Shown: positions 52,336 through 62,237 of the stretch, piece after piece
Layout of the letters: each line of letters begins with the position of its first letter
How positions within the stretch are numbered: the stretch's first letter is position 1
Assembly: GCF_036320965.1 (NCBI RefSeq)
Contig: NC_092262.1
Location: forward strand, 2,574,253 to 2,638,252
Reading direction: 5' to 3'
Length of the DNA stretch: 64,000 bases
DNA from: Panulirus ornatus
Lineage: Eukaryota > Arthropoda > Malacostraca > Decapoda > Palinuridae
Program-made: the position numbers and the translations under genes
The notes under the pieces: model-generated
Seen by the model: only the letters and a program-made list of their open reading frames with translations
Told to the model about the DNA's origin: nothing
Databases searched by the model: none

Positions 52336-55300
52336 CTTTGTCGCTGTCTCCCGCCTTAGTCAGATAGCACAAGGAAACAGACAAAAGTATGGCCCAACCC
52401 ACCCACATACACATTCATATACATACACGTCCACACACGGAACATATTCTTACCTATACATCTCAACGTATACATATAATACATACACACACAGACAAAT
52501 ACATAGATAAACATACACATAATTCATACTGTCTGCCCTTCTTCATTTCCGTCGCTACCCCGAACACATGAAATAACAACCCCCTCCACCTGCAAGTGCG
52601 CGAGGTAGCGCTAGGAAAAGACACAAAGGCCACATTCGTTCAAACTGTCCTCTAGCTGTCATGTATATTGCACCGAAACTACAGCTCCCTTTCCACATCC
52701 AGACCTCACAAAACTTTCCATGGTTTACCCCCAGACGCTTCATAAGCCCTGGTTCAATCAATGACAGCACGTCGACCCCGTTATAGCACATCGTTCCAAT
52801 TCACTTATTCCTTGCACGCCTTTCACCCTCTTGCATCCTCAGGCCCCGATCACTCAAAATCTTTTTCACTCTATCTTTCCACCTCCAATTCGGTCCTCCC
52901 GCTTAACCTCGTTGCCTCCTCCTCTGACACATATATCCCTTTGGTCAATCTTTCCTCACTCATTCTCTCCATGTGACGAAACCATTTCAAAACACCGTCT
53001 TCTGCTCCTCAACCACGCTCTTTATATACCACACATATCTGTTACCATTTCATTACTTACTCGATGAAACGATCTCATACCACATATTGTCCTCAAACAT
53101 CTCATTTCCAGAACATCCACCCTCCACCCAACTCTACCTATAGCCCACGCCTCGCAACCATATAACACTGATGGAACCACTAATCCTTCAAACATACCCA
53201 TTTTTTCATTCCTAGATAACGTTCTCGACTTCCACACATTTTTCAAAGCTCCCAGAACTTTCGCCCCCTCTCCACCCTACGATTCACTTACGCTTCCATG
53301 GTTCTAACCGCTGCCAAATCCACTCCCAGATATCTAAAACGCTTTACTTCCTCTAGTTTTTTCCATTCAAACTTCCGTCCCAAATAACTTGTCCCTCTAC
53401 CCTACTGTATCTAATAACCTTGCTCGTATTCAAATTTACCCTCAGCTGTCTTCCTTCACATACCTTGTCAAACTCAGTCACCAGCTTCTGCAGTTTCTCA
53501 CACGAATCAGCCACCAGCGCTGTATCATCAGCGAACAACAACTGACTCACTTTCCAAACTCTCTCATCCACAACAGACTGCATACTTGCCCCTCTTTCCA
53601 AAACTCTTCCATTCACCTCCATAACAAACCCATCCATAAACAAATTAAACAACCATGGAGACATCACACACCCCTGCCGCAAAGCAACATTCACTGAGAA
53701 CCAATCACTTTCGTCTCTTCCTATACGTACACATGCGTTATATCCTCGATTGAAACTTTTTACTGCTTCTAACAACTTACCTTCCACACCATATATTCTT
53801 AATACCTTCCACAGAGCATCTCTATCAAATCTATCATATGCCTTTTGCAGATCCATAAATGGTACAAATATATCCATTTGCTTTTCTAAGTATTTCTCAG
53901 ATGCATTTTTTAAAGCAAACACTTGGTGCACACATCCTCTACCTCTGAAACTACACTGCTCTTCCCAGTCTGATTACTGTACATGCCTTCACCCTCTCAA
54001 TTAATATCTTCCCATATAATTTCCCAGAATACTCAACAGACTTATACCTCTGCAATTTGAGCACTCACTCTTATCCCCTTTGCCTTTGTACAATGGCAGA
54101 TGAAGTATTTCGCCAGTCCTTAGGAACCTCACCATGAGTCACTCTACATTGAATAACCTTACCTACTAGTCAACAATACAGTAACCCATTTTTTAATACA
54201 TTCCACGCAATACCATCCTAACCCGCAGCCTAGCTGGCTTTCACTTTCGCAAAGCTTTTACTACCTCTTCTCTGATTACCAAATCATTTTTCCTAACCTT
54301 CTCACTTTGCACACCACCTCGACCAAAACACCCTATATCTGCCACTCTATCATCAAACACATTCAACAAACCTCAAATACTCACTCCACTCCATCTCCTC
54401 AATCACCACTACTTGTTATTACTTTCCATCAGCCCCCTTCACTAATGTTCCCATTTGTTCCCTCTTCTTAACGCACTTTATTTAAATTCTTCCAAAACAA
54501 TTTTTTATTCCTCCCTAAAATTTGATGATACTCTCTCACCCCCAACCTCTCATTTCCCTCTTTCCTCAACCTCTTCCACCTTTCTCTTGACCTCCTTCCA
54601 CTTTCTTTATACATCGCCCAGATCATTTGCATATTTCCCTGCAAAAATCGTTCAAATGAAATATCTCCTCTCTTTCGCTAATAATCTTACTTCTTCATCT
54701 CACCACTCATTACCCTAGCTAATCCGCCCTCCTCCCACGCTTCTCATTCCACAAGCATGTTTTCCACAAGCCATTACTGCTTCCCTAAATACGTCCCATT
54801 TCCTCCTCCACTCCCCTTGCGTCCTTGGTTCTCACGTTTTTCCAATCTGTACTCAGTCTCTCCTGGTACTTCCTCATACAAGTCTCCTTCCCAAGCTCAC
54901 TTACTCTCACTACTCTCTTCACCCGGACACTCCCTCTTCCTTCTGAAAACCTCTACAAATCTTCATATTTGCCTCCACAAGATAATGATTAGACATCCCT
55001 CCAGTTGCACCTCTAAGCACAATAACATCCAAAACTCTCTATTTCGCGCGCCTATCAATTAACGCGTAATCAATAACACTCTCTGGCCTCTCTCCTACTT
55101 ACATACGTACCACTTATGTATATTTCTTTTTTTTAAACCAGGTATTCCAAATTACCATTCCTCTTTAAGCACATAAATGTACAAGCTATCACCATTCCCA
55201 TTTACAACACTAGACTCCCCATGTACACCCCAATTATTCCCTCAACTGCTACATTACTCACTTTTGCACTCAAATCATCCATCACTACAACGTGGTCTCG

Positions 55301-55580
55301 TGCATCATAACTACTAACACACTCACTCAGCTGCTCCTAAAACACTTTCCTCTCATGATCTTTCTTTTCATGCCCAGGTGCATATGCACCAATAATCTCC
55401 CCATATCTTTCCATCCACTTTCAGTTTATCCATATCAACTAGAGTTTACTTTCTTACATATCAATCTAGAGTTACTTTCTTACACACTGTCACATACTCC
55501 CACCATTCCTTTTTCAGGAGGGTGCATACTCCTTCGCTTGCTCTTATCCTCTCACTAAACCTGACTTTACTTCAAAGACA
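52332..55580 (-). mobile_element. Old, nearly complete family L copy
   Basis: Tail, long-type 3' UTR (52340-52740), RT C-terminus, and an RT frame 53353-53931 with FADDTALVADS and FMDLQKAYDRFDRD. Degraded linker and endonuclease continue to the LSETK-side region near 55560. Stops and indels are frequent. A short internal repeat of ACTTTCTTACA occurs near 55445-55490. It ends directly at the hammerhead-like end of PLE remnant C. Confidence 0.9.
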
Positions 55581-55581
55581 C

Positions 55582-57340
55582 TTTCCTAAATGCACTTTCG
55601 TGTAATAATCACATCATTAGGTGAGACACAAGAGAGAAATATAACAGTCATTTGATATACAACAAAGCTATGTCCTCATTTGGTAAACATGCGATTGTCT
55701 GAGACAGACAACGAGCGTATCATCAAATAAATCGTTTTACAAATTTAATTAACAACAAAGATATCTAATTTGTATGGAACCATAACTGATATTGAGATTA
55801 TGATTACTTGAATATATAATGATAGAATATTCAATGTATTTCTCGGGGTAATAGAGTTAGAGATGATAACTGAGATGGCATTACTTTAGTCAATAGAATG
55901 ATCATAGATTTTAACGAGATTTTAAACAAGGCTTTTGATTCTTGTCCCGTTATTATACTATATTATGTTCCTTAGGTTTAACTGAAAGATCCTTACCGGT
56001 CTGCCCAACAAAAATTATCACAATTTCTAACAGGGCACTTTATATATGCACCCGGGAGAATTCTCTGTTGAATTCCTGATTAACATGTTTCTCATAGTAG
56101 TATTGTTGCTGAGGGCAACATTTACATTAAAGGGTTTAAGCAACATGGGAAGTAGAGCAAATTTACCATCAAAAGTGATAACTAAAAGATTCTTGGTGTC
56201 AATGGAAGGTTTGAGCTCAACTCTGTATAATGATTTCTTTGCTAACTTAAGGATTTATCAATAAAAGATCTAGGTACTTTAACTATAGATCCAATAGAAT
56301 ATATCTTCTCAAACTCATCATCAATAAACTCTGGATTGCAAATTCGTAATGCCGTAAGGAACATAGATTGAAAGAGATAATCTTAACTCTCTCATGTTTA
56401 GATGAGTAAAAATGGATATATAAGTATACATTGGTAGGTTTTCTGTATATGCTAAAGCTTAAACCTGTTTCCTTGCCTATGGATCATGAAATCTAAAAAT
56501 GGTGACATACCATATTTTCATTTTCTACGTAAAATTTGATGGAAAGTACTATATTGTAAGAAAAGGGAGAAATATTTGTAAATTTTCATTTGTCGGCCAA
56601 ACACAAAGAACATCATCCACATTCCTAAACCAAATTGCATTAAAAGGTGAGATATCCTTTAGTAAATTTTGTTTAAAAAAAATCCATATAAAGATTACTT
56701 AGTACAAGGGAAAGAGGGTTACCCATTGCCATAACCAAATTTTTCAGCATAATCTCCATTGAATTAAAATACACATTCTTTATACAAAATTTTATCAGTT
56801 CAATGAAAACAGACTTTGAAACTTGTAAATGAATATCATCACGTACATCAAACAAATATTGAAAGGTCATCAATCGGACCTTTTGTGAAAAGTGAGGAAA
56901 CATCAAAGCTAACTAGTGTGAAATCAAAATCAACATTGATACTGTTAAGCTTGTTAATTAAATTTACTTTGTTTCGTGATATTAGATATCTTGATATTTG
57001 ATATCTTACCCACTAAAGAGCTTAATAAAGAAACTAGCGAGTTTGACATTTCACAGTGAATGGAGCATACTGAACTCACTATAGGTCTTGCTGCTAAAAT
57101 CTCTTTATGTGTTTTGATAAGTCCATACAAACATGGCACTGGATGGGACAAAGATGACAAACTTTTGATAAAGAACTATTACCCTTCAATAACAACTCCA
57201 TTCTGTATTGAAATGGGGAATTAACAGCTTATAAGGATTTTACTGAGTTTACAAATCGTTGTGTCATCATTTATAATATCATTCACTTTAGATAAATAGT
57301 TACTTTTGTCTAAAACACAACAGTGTTAACCTTACCTGCT
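55582..57340 (-). mobile_element. Penelope-like element remnant C
   Basis: Minus strand. Reading downstream: an RT N-terminal part near 57300-57160; PCLYGLIKTHK and ARPIVSSVCS (57160-56954), typical PLE RT motifs; FNSMEIMLKNLVMAMGNPLS and LVLSNLYMDFF (56906-56673); GIY-YIG region with a VGQTG-like segment near 56010-55990; and the terminal segment at 55624-55584. Frameshifts split the ORF. It is the longest of the three remnants and the only one retaining the RT core. Confidence 0.85.
55584..55624 (-). ncRNA. Hammerhead-like motif, PLE copy C (degraded)
   Basis: Minus strand: TCAC, box CTAATGA (G to A in the box), GAAA intact, AGTGCATTT, then AGGAA. Its defect differs from those in copies A and B. 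Confidence 0.6.
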
Positions 57341-57359
57341 TTAGTAATATGTATAAGCA

Positions 57360-57371
57360 ATATATATATAT

Positions 57372-57426
<55 letters not shown>

Positions 57427-57450
57427 ATATATATTTTTTTTTTTTTTTTT
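57360..57450. repeat. (TA)n and poly-T tract
   Basis: TA tract with AATAT interruptions, followed by a T-run that begins the tail of a minus L fragment. Confidence 0.95.
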
Positions 57451-57722
57451 ATACTTTGTCGCTGTCTCCCGCGTTTTGCGAGGTAGCGCAAGGAAACAGA
57501 CGAAAGAAATGGCCCCCCCCCCATACACATGTATATACATACGTCCCACACAACGCAAATATACATACCTACACAGCTTTCCATGGTTTAACCCCAGACG
57601 CTTCACATGCCCCGATTCAATCCACTGACAGCACGTCAACCCCGGTATAACCACATCGCTCCAATTCACTCTATTCCTTGCCCTCCTTTCACCCTCCTGC
57701 ATGTTCAGGCCCCGATCACACA
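57451..57722 (-). mobile_element. Family L 3' fragment
   Basis: Tail and short 3' UTR to the RT C-terminus (GATCACACA at 57714-57722). Single-base insertions and losses are unusually dense here although substitutions are rare, which suggests consensus errors. Confidence 0.85.
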
Positions 57723-57728
57723 TATATA

Positions 57729-57790
57729 TAGCCTAGCGGTAGCATTCCCGCCTGTTGCACAGGGTCCCGGTTCGATCGTGGCTGTGGTCG
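57729..57790 (+). repeat. tRNA-like SINE head, copy 1
   Basis: TAGCCTAGCGGTAG (57730-57743) fits an RNA polymerase III A box, and GGTTCGATCG (57769-57778) a B box, 26 bp apart. A full cloverleaf is not clear, so this is a tRNA-derived SINE head rather than a tRNA gene. Confidence 0.65.
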
Positions 57791-57999
57791 TGTTCGTATG
57801 TTCTATGAAGGTGAGCTTTCCAATGCATTTTATTTTTGTATTCATAATACCTCCGCGTTGTACTTAGTTTCGGAAAACTGCTATCTGCTGGCTATGTGCG
57901 CTTACTGGGAAATGTTTGTTGTACACCACGTTGGTCAACAAAGTGAGACGAAGGGTATTTGAGTACATATTATTCGAATAGTTTATTTCTTATTAGCCA
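57791..57999. other. Spacer between the two SINE heads
   Basis: About 210 bp; possibly SINE body sequence. Nothing coding recognised. Confidence 0.5.
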
Positions 58000-58083
58000 G
58001 GCACATAGCCTAGCGGCAGCGTCCCTGCCTTTTGTACAAGTGTCCCGGTTCCATCCTAGCTCTTGGGGGATCGTAGATATTTC

Positions 58084-58085
<2 letters not shown>
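58000..58085 (+). repeat. tRNA-like SINE head, copy 2
   Basis: TAGCCTAGCGGCAG (58006-58019) and GGTTCCATCC (58047-58056) repeat the A and B box arrangement of copy 1, followed by GGGGGATCGTAGATATTTC and a TG/TA tail. Confidence 0.65.

Positions 58086-58089
<4 letters not shown>

Positions 58090-58164
<75 letters not shown>
58090..58164. repeat. (TA)n microsatellite, ~75 bp
   Basis: TA tract following the second SINE head. Confidence 0.95.
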
Positions 58165-58165
<1 letters not shown>

Positions 58166-58171
<6 letters not shown>

Positions 58172-58390
58172 AGACAATGAGAGATACCTAGCTAAGACAG
58201 GAAAAGTTGGGATGCCAAAGCGCTCAGGAAGCCGAGCAGGACTAATTGGACGTAAAGTGTGTTGATGTTGAGTGCGTGTCTGTGTGGGGAGAGCGCAGGG
58301 CAGCAGACTGGAAAAGGAAGTCGCCCAGGCCGGACCTTAGGAACTGCTGCTCTCACACAAGCCACCGTTTACGGGAAGTCAGAACCACAA
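58166..58390. other. Unidentified segment upstream of the chimera
   Basis: About 225 bp, more GC-rich than its surroundings, containing ACAATAAAGC (58387 region), which resembles a polyadenylation signal. It directly joins L ORF-start sequence. It could be the 3' end of an unidentified transcript; no protein match is recognised. Confidence 0.45.
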
Positions 58391-58457
58391 TAAAGCATAC
58401 CTCCTCGAAGGCTCAGAGTGGGGTGCCTAAGTGTGTGTGGATGTAACCAAGATGTGA
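58391..58457 (+). mobile_element. Family L fragment, start of ORF
   Basis: About 65 bp equal to 58992-59046 plus neighbours (CCTCCTCGAAGG to AACCAAGATGTGAA), i.e. the sequence for PPRRLRVGCLNVCGCNQDV. It ends exactly where ubiquitin-like codons begin. Confidence 0.88.
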
Positions 58458-58522
58458 AGACCCTTACTGAAAAACCAATCACTCTTGAACTAGAACCTTC
58501 AGACACAATTGAAAATGTGAAA
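58454..58522 (+). pseudogene. Ubiquitin coding fragment (residues 5-27)
   Basis: Codons read VKTLTEKPITLELEPSDT then IENVK. This matches ubiquitin residues 5-27 at 20 of 23 positions (differences G10E, T12P, V17L). Ubiquitin is the conserved 76-residue protein modifier, and this is less than a third of it. The left join to L sequence shares TGTGAA; the right join to R1 shares AAGAAAATAG. No start codon or remainder of ubiquitin is present, so it is a captured fragment, not a gene. Confidence 0.88.
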
Positions 58523-58740
58523 GAAAATAGTGAAATTGGAGAAAAATGTAGCTTAGACATTCAAGCTTATTGATACAGTGGTTAAATTGATGAGAACTGC
58601 TATTGACGTTTGTGTAAATAAATTATACATTTCCTTTTTTCCATAGCCAAGGTTGAACCATTATGTGACATTCATTTTTTTTCATTCATTTCAAGCTAGA
58701 AGTTTCAGTTTTCTAAATTGTTTCTTACATTTTTCATAGG
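58523..58740 (+). repeat. R1 repeat, copy c (partial)
   Basis: Sense-oriented R1 from GAAAATAGTGAAATTGG to TTTTCATAGG, closer to copy b (ATAAATTATAC, ATTTTTCATA) than to copy a. It lacks the first part of R1. It lies directly 5' of the L leader, as at 5273-5703. Confidence 0.82.
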
Positions 58741-58828
58741 TATATATATGTATGTGTGTGTGTGTGTGTATATGTGCGTATGTATGTGTATGTGTGTGTA
58801 TGTATATATGTATATATATATGTATATT
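58741..58828. repeat. TA/TG microsatellite
   Basis: Mixed TATG and TG repeats between R1 and the L leader, matching the TA/CA tract in the minus-strand arrangement at 5273-5350. Confidence 0.9.
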
Positions 58829-58949
58829 ATCCCTGGGGATAGGGGTGAAAGAATACTTCCCACGTATTCCTCGCGTGTCGTAGAAAGCGACTAGAGGGGA
58901 CGGGAGCGGGGGGCCAGAAATCCTCCCCTCCTTGTATTAACTTTCTAAA
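58829..58949 (+). other. Family L 5' leader with predicted hairpins
   Basis: TATCCC-TG-GGGATA at the start, GAATAC-(7)-GTATTC at 58850-58868, GTCG-(7)-CGAC near 58877-58891, then GGGGGG and CCTCCCC that can pair. Stems agree with the other copies while loops vary. Possible structured RNA, internal promoter or ribozyme. Confidence 0.6.
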
Positions 58950-61469
58950 ATGGGAAACAGAAGAAGGAGTCACGCGGGGAGTGCTCATCCTCCTCGAAGG
59001 CTCAGAGTGGGGTGCCTAAATGTGTGTGGATGTAACCAAGATGTGAAAAAAGGAGAGATAGGTAGTATGTTTGAGGAAAGGAACCTGGATGTTTTGGCTC
59101 TGAGTGAAACGAAGCTCAAGGGTAAAGGGGAAGAGTGGTTTGGGAATGTCTGGGGAGTAAAGTCAGGGGTTAGTGAGAGGACAAGAGCAAGGGAAGGAGT
59201 AGCAATACTCCTGAAACAGGAGTTGTGGGAGTATGTGATAGAGTGTAAGAAAGTAAATTCTCGATTAATATGGGTAAAACTGAAAGTTGATGGAGAGAGG
59301 TGGGTGATTATTGGTGCATATGCACCTGGGCATGAGAAGAAAGATCAAGAGAGGCAAGTGTTTTGGGAGCAGCTGAATGAGTGTGTTAGTGGTTTTGATG
59401 CACGAGACCGGGTTATAGTGATGGGTGATTTGAATGCAAAGGTGAGTAATGTGGCAGTTGAGGGAATAATTGGTATACATGGGGTGTTCAGTGTTGTAAA
59501 TGGAAATGGTGAAGAGCTTGTAGATTTATGTGCTGAAAAAGGACTGATGATTGGGAATACCTGGTTTAAAAAGCGAGATATACATAAGTATACTTATGTA
59601 AGTAGGAGAGATGGCCAGAGAGCGTTATTGGATTACGTGTTAATTGACAGGCGTGCGAAAGAGAGACTTTTGGATGTTAATGTGCTGAGAGGTGCAACTG
59701 GAGGGATGTCTGATCATTATCTTGTGGAGGCTAAGGTGAAGATTTGTATGGGTTTTCAGAAAAGAAGAGTGAATGTTGGGGTGAAGAGGGTGGTGAGAGT
59801 AAGTGAGCTTGGGAAGGAGACCTGTGTGAGGAAGTACCAGGAGAGACTGAGTACAGAATGGAAAAAGGTGAGAACAATGGAAGTAAGGGGAGTGGGGGAG
59901 GAATGGGATGTATTTAGGGAATCAGTGATGGATTGCGCAAAAGATGCTTGTGGCATGAGAAGAGTGGGAGGTGGGTTGATTAGAAAGGGTAGTGAGTGGT
60001 GGGATGAAGAAGTAAGAGTATTAGTGAAAGAGAAGAGAGAGGCATTTGGACGATTTTTGCAGGGAAAAAATGCAATTGAGTGGGAGATGTATAAAAGAAA
60101 GAGACAGGAGGTCAAGAGAAAGGTGCAAGAGGTGAAAAAAAGGGCAAATGAGAGTTGGGGTGAGAGAGTATCATTAAATTTTAGGGAGAATAAAAAGATG
60201 TTCTGGAAGGAGGTAAATAAGGTGCGTAAGACAAGGGAGCAAATGGGAACTTCAGTGAAGGGCGCAAATGGGGAGGTGATAACAAGTAGTGGTGATGTGA
60301 GAAGGAGATGGAGTGAGTATTTTGAAGGTTTGTTGAATGTGTTTGATGATAGAGTGGCAGATATAGGGTGTTTTGGTCGAGGTGGTGTGCAAAGTGAGAG
60401 GGTTAGGGAAAATGATTTGGTAAACAGAGAAGAGGTAGTGAAAGCTTTGCGGAAGATGAAAGCCGGCAAGGCAGCAGGTTTGGATGGTATTGCAGTGGAA
60501 TTTATTAAAAAAGGGGGTGACTGTATTGTTGACTGGTTGGTAAGGTTATTTAATGTATGTATGACTCATGGTGAGGTGCCTGAGGATTGGCGGAATGCGT
60601 GCATAGTGCCATTGTACAAAGGCAAAGGGGATAAGAGTGAGTGCTCAAATTACAGAGGTATAAGTTTGTTGAGTATTCCTGGTAAATTATATGGGAGGGT
60701 ATTGATTGAGAGGGTGAAGGCATGTACAGAGCATCAGATTGGGGAAGAGCAGTGTGGTTTCAGAAGTGGTAGAGGATGTGTGGATCAGGTGTTTGCTTTG
60801 AAGAATGTATGTGAGAAATACTTAGAAAAGCAAATGGATTTGTATGTAGCATTTATGGATCTGGAGAAGGCATATGATAGAGTTGATAGAGATGCTCTGT
60901 GGAAGGTATTAAGAATATATGGTGTGGGAGGAAAGTTGTTAGAAGCAGTGAAAAGTTTTTATCGAGGATGTAAGGCATGTGTACGTGTAGGAAGAGAGGA
61001 AAGTGATTGGTTCTCAGTGAATGTAGGTTTGCGGCAGGGGTGTGTGATGTCTCCATGGTTGTTTAATTTGTTTATGGATGGGGTTGTTAGGGAGGTAAAT
61101 GCAAGAGTTTTGGAAAGAGGGGCAAGTATGAAGTCTGTTGGGGATGAGAGAGCTTGGGAAGTGAGTCAGTTGTTGTTCGCTGATGATACAGCGCTGGTGG
61201 CTGATTCATGTGAGAAACTGCAGAAGCTGGTGACTGAGTTTGGTAAAGTGTGTGGAAGAAGAAAGTTAAGAGTAAATGTGAATAAGAGCAAGGTTATTAG
61301 GTACAGTAGGGTTGAGGGTCAAGTCAATTGGGAGGTGAGTTTGAATGGAGAAAAACTGGAGGAAGTGAAGTGTTTTAGATATCTGGGAGTGGATCTGGCA
61401 GCGGATGGAACCATGGAAGCGGAAGTGGATCATAGGGTGGGGGAGGGGGCGAAAATTCTGGGGCCTTGA
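58950..61469 (+). CDS. LINE endonuclease / reverse transcriptase (839 codons)
   Basis: Start MGNRRRSHAG, the first ATG after the leader. The APE-type endonuclease covers about residues 18-265: LSETK (51-55, E53), GAYAPG (122-127), GDLNAK (159-164), DYVLIDRR (228-235), SDH (254-256). A basic linker (270-450) follows. RT about 495-810: GLDGI (510-514), NYRGISLLS (567-575), GFRSGRG (603-609), motif A FMDLEKAYD (635-643, D637), motif B GLRQGCVMSPW (693-703), motif C FADD (743-746). The frame ends at residue 839 because one G is missing from a G5 run at ~61460; without that loss it would run on to about 998 codons. No second ORF, CCHC knuckle or RNase H was seen. Likely RTE-like; a product of active-type structure with a damaged end. 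Confidence 0.93.
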   Translation: MGNRRRSHAGSAHPPRRLRVGCLNVCGCNQDVKKGEIGSMFEERNLDVLALSETKLKGKGEEWFGNVWGVKSGVSERTRAREGVAILLKQELWEYVIECKKVNSRLIWVKLKVDGERWVIIGAYAPGHEKKDQERQVFWEQLNECVSGFDARDRVIVMGDLNAKVSNVAVEGIIGIHGVFSVVNGNGEELVDLCAEKGLMIGNTWFKKRDIHKYTYVSRRDGQRALLDYVLIDRRAKERLLDVNVLRGATGGMSDHYLVEAKVKICMGFQKRRVNVGVKRVVRVSELGKETCVRKYQERLSTEWKKVRTMEVRGVGEEWDVFRESVMDCAKDACGMRRVGGGLIRKGSEWWDEEVRVLVKEKREAFGRFLQGKNAIEWEMYKRKRQEVKRKVQEVKKRANESWGERVSLNFRENKKMFWKEVNKVRKTREQMGTSVKGANGEVITSSGDVRRRWSEYFEGLLNVFDDRVADIGCFGRGGVQSERVRENDLVNREEVVKALRKMKAGKAAGLDGIAVEFIKKGGDCIVDWLVRLFNVCMTHGEVPEDWRNACIVPLYKGKGDKSECSNYRGISLLSIPGKLYGRVLIERVKACTEHQIGEEQCGFRSGRGCVDQVFALKNVCEKYLEKQMDLYVAFMDLEKAYDRVDRDALWKVLRIYGVGGKLLEAVKSFYRGCKACVRVGREESDWFSVNVGLRQGCVMSPWLFNLFMDGVVREVNARVLERGASMKSVGDERAWEVSQLLFADDTALVADSCEKLQKLVTEFGKVCGRRKLRVNVNKSKVIRYSRVEGQVNWEVSLNGEKLEEVKCFRYLGVDLAADGTMEAEVDHRVGEGAKILGP

Positions 61470-61945
61470 AGAATGTGTGGAAGTCGAGAACATTATCTCG
61501 GAAAGCAAAAATGGGTATGTTTGAAGGAATAGTGGTTCCAACAATGTTGTATGGTTGCGAGGCGTGGGCTATGGATAGAGTTGTGCGCAGGAGGATGGAT
61601 GTGCTGGAAATGAGATGTTTGAGGACAATGTGTGGTGTGAGGTGGTTTGATCGAGTGAGTAACGTAAGGGTAAGAGAGATGTGTGGAAATAAAAAGAGCG
61701 TGGTTGAGAGAGCAGAAGAGGGTGTTTTGAAGTGGTTTGGGCACATGGAGAGGATGAGTGAGGAAAGATTGACCAAGAGGATATATGTGTCGGAGGTGGA
61801 GGGAACGAGGAGAAGAGGGAGACCAAATTGGAGGTGGAAAGATGGAGTGAAAAAGATTTTGTGTGATCGGGGCCTGAACATGCAGGAGGGTGAAAGGAGG
61901 GCAAGGAATAGAGTGAATTGGAGCGATGTGGTATACCGGGGTTGA
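61463..61945 (+). pseudogene. Shifted C-terminal part of the L ORF
   Basis: Continuation in the +1 frame: [70 protein letters not shown], ending [10 protein letters not shown]. This Arg/Trp-rich C-terminal region is typical of RTE-like LINEs and may bind nucleic acid. Open and intact apart from the frame break. Confidence 0.9.
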
Positions 61946-62154
61946 CGTGCTGTCAGTGGATTGAATCAAGGCATGTGAAGCGTCTGGGGTAAACCATGGA
62001 AAGCTGTGTAGGTATGTATATTTGCGTGTGTGGACGTATGTATATACATGTGTATGGGGGGGGGGGTTGGGCCATTTCTTTCGTCTGTTTCCTTGCGCTA
62101 CCTCGCAAGCGCGGGAGACAGCGACAAAGTATAAAAAAACATAAAAAAAAAAAA

Positions 62155-62156
<2 letters not shown>

Positions 62157-62230
<74 letters not shown>

Positions 62231-62237
62231 ATATTTT
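62157..62237. repeat. (TA)n between two convergent L tails
   Basis: About 70 bp of TA with A-rich (left) and TTATTA (right) edges, separating the tails of the plus copy and the following minus copy. Confidence 0.96.

Larger units (their letters stand above)
58829..62155 (+). mobile_element. Best-preserved family L LINE, ~3.3 kb
   Basis: Complete structure: leader (58829-58949), single ORF with one frameshift (58950-61945), short-type 3' UTR (61946-62100), conserved tail (GCGCTACCTCGCAAGCGCGG, then AGACAGCGACAAAG) and an A-rich end leading into (TA)n. The reference copy for this annotation. It is convergent with another young copy at 62236. Confidence 0.95.

Noticed and set aside
55445..55490. 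Short repeat of ACTTTCTTACA as a regulatory element
   Set aside because: A small local duplication inside a decayed L copy; no sign of function.
57729..57790. Functional tRNA gene
   Set aside because: A and B box-like sequences exist, but I could not draw acceptor and anticodon arms of normal length; a SINE head fits better.
58454..58522. Intact ubiquitin gene
   Set aside because: Only residues 5-27 are present, with three changes and no continuation on either side.
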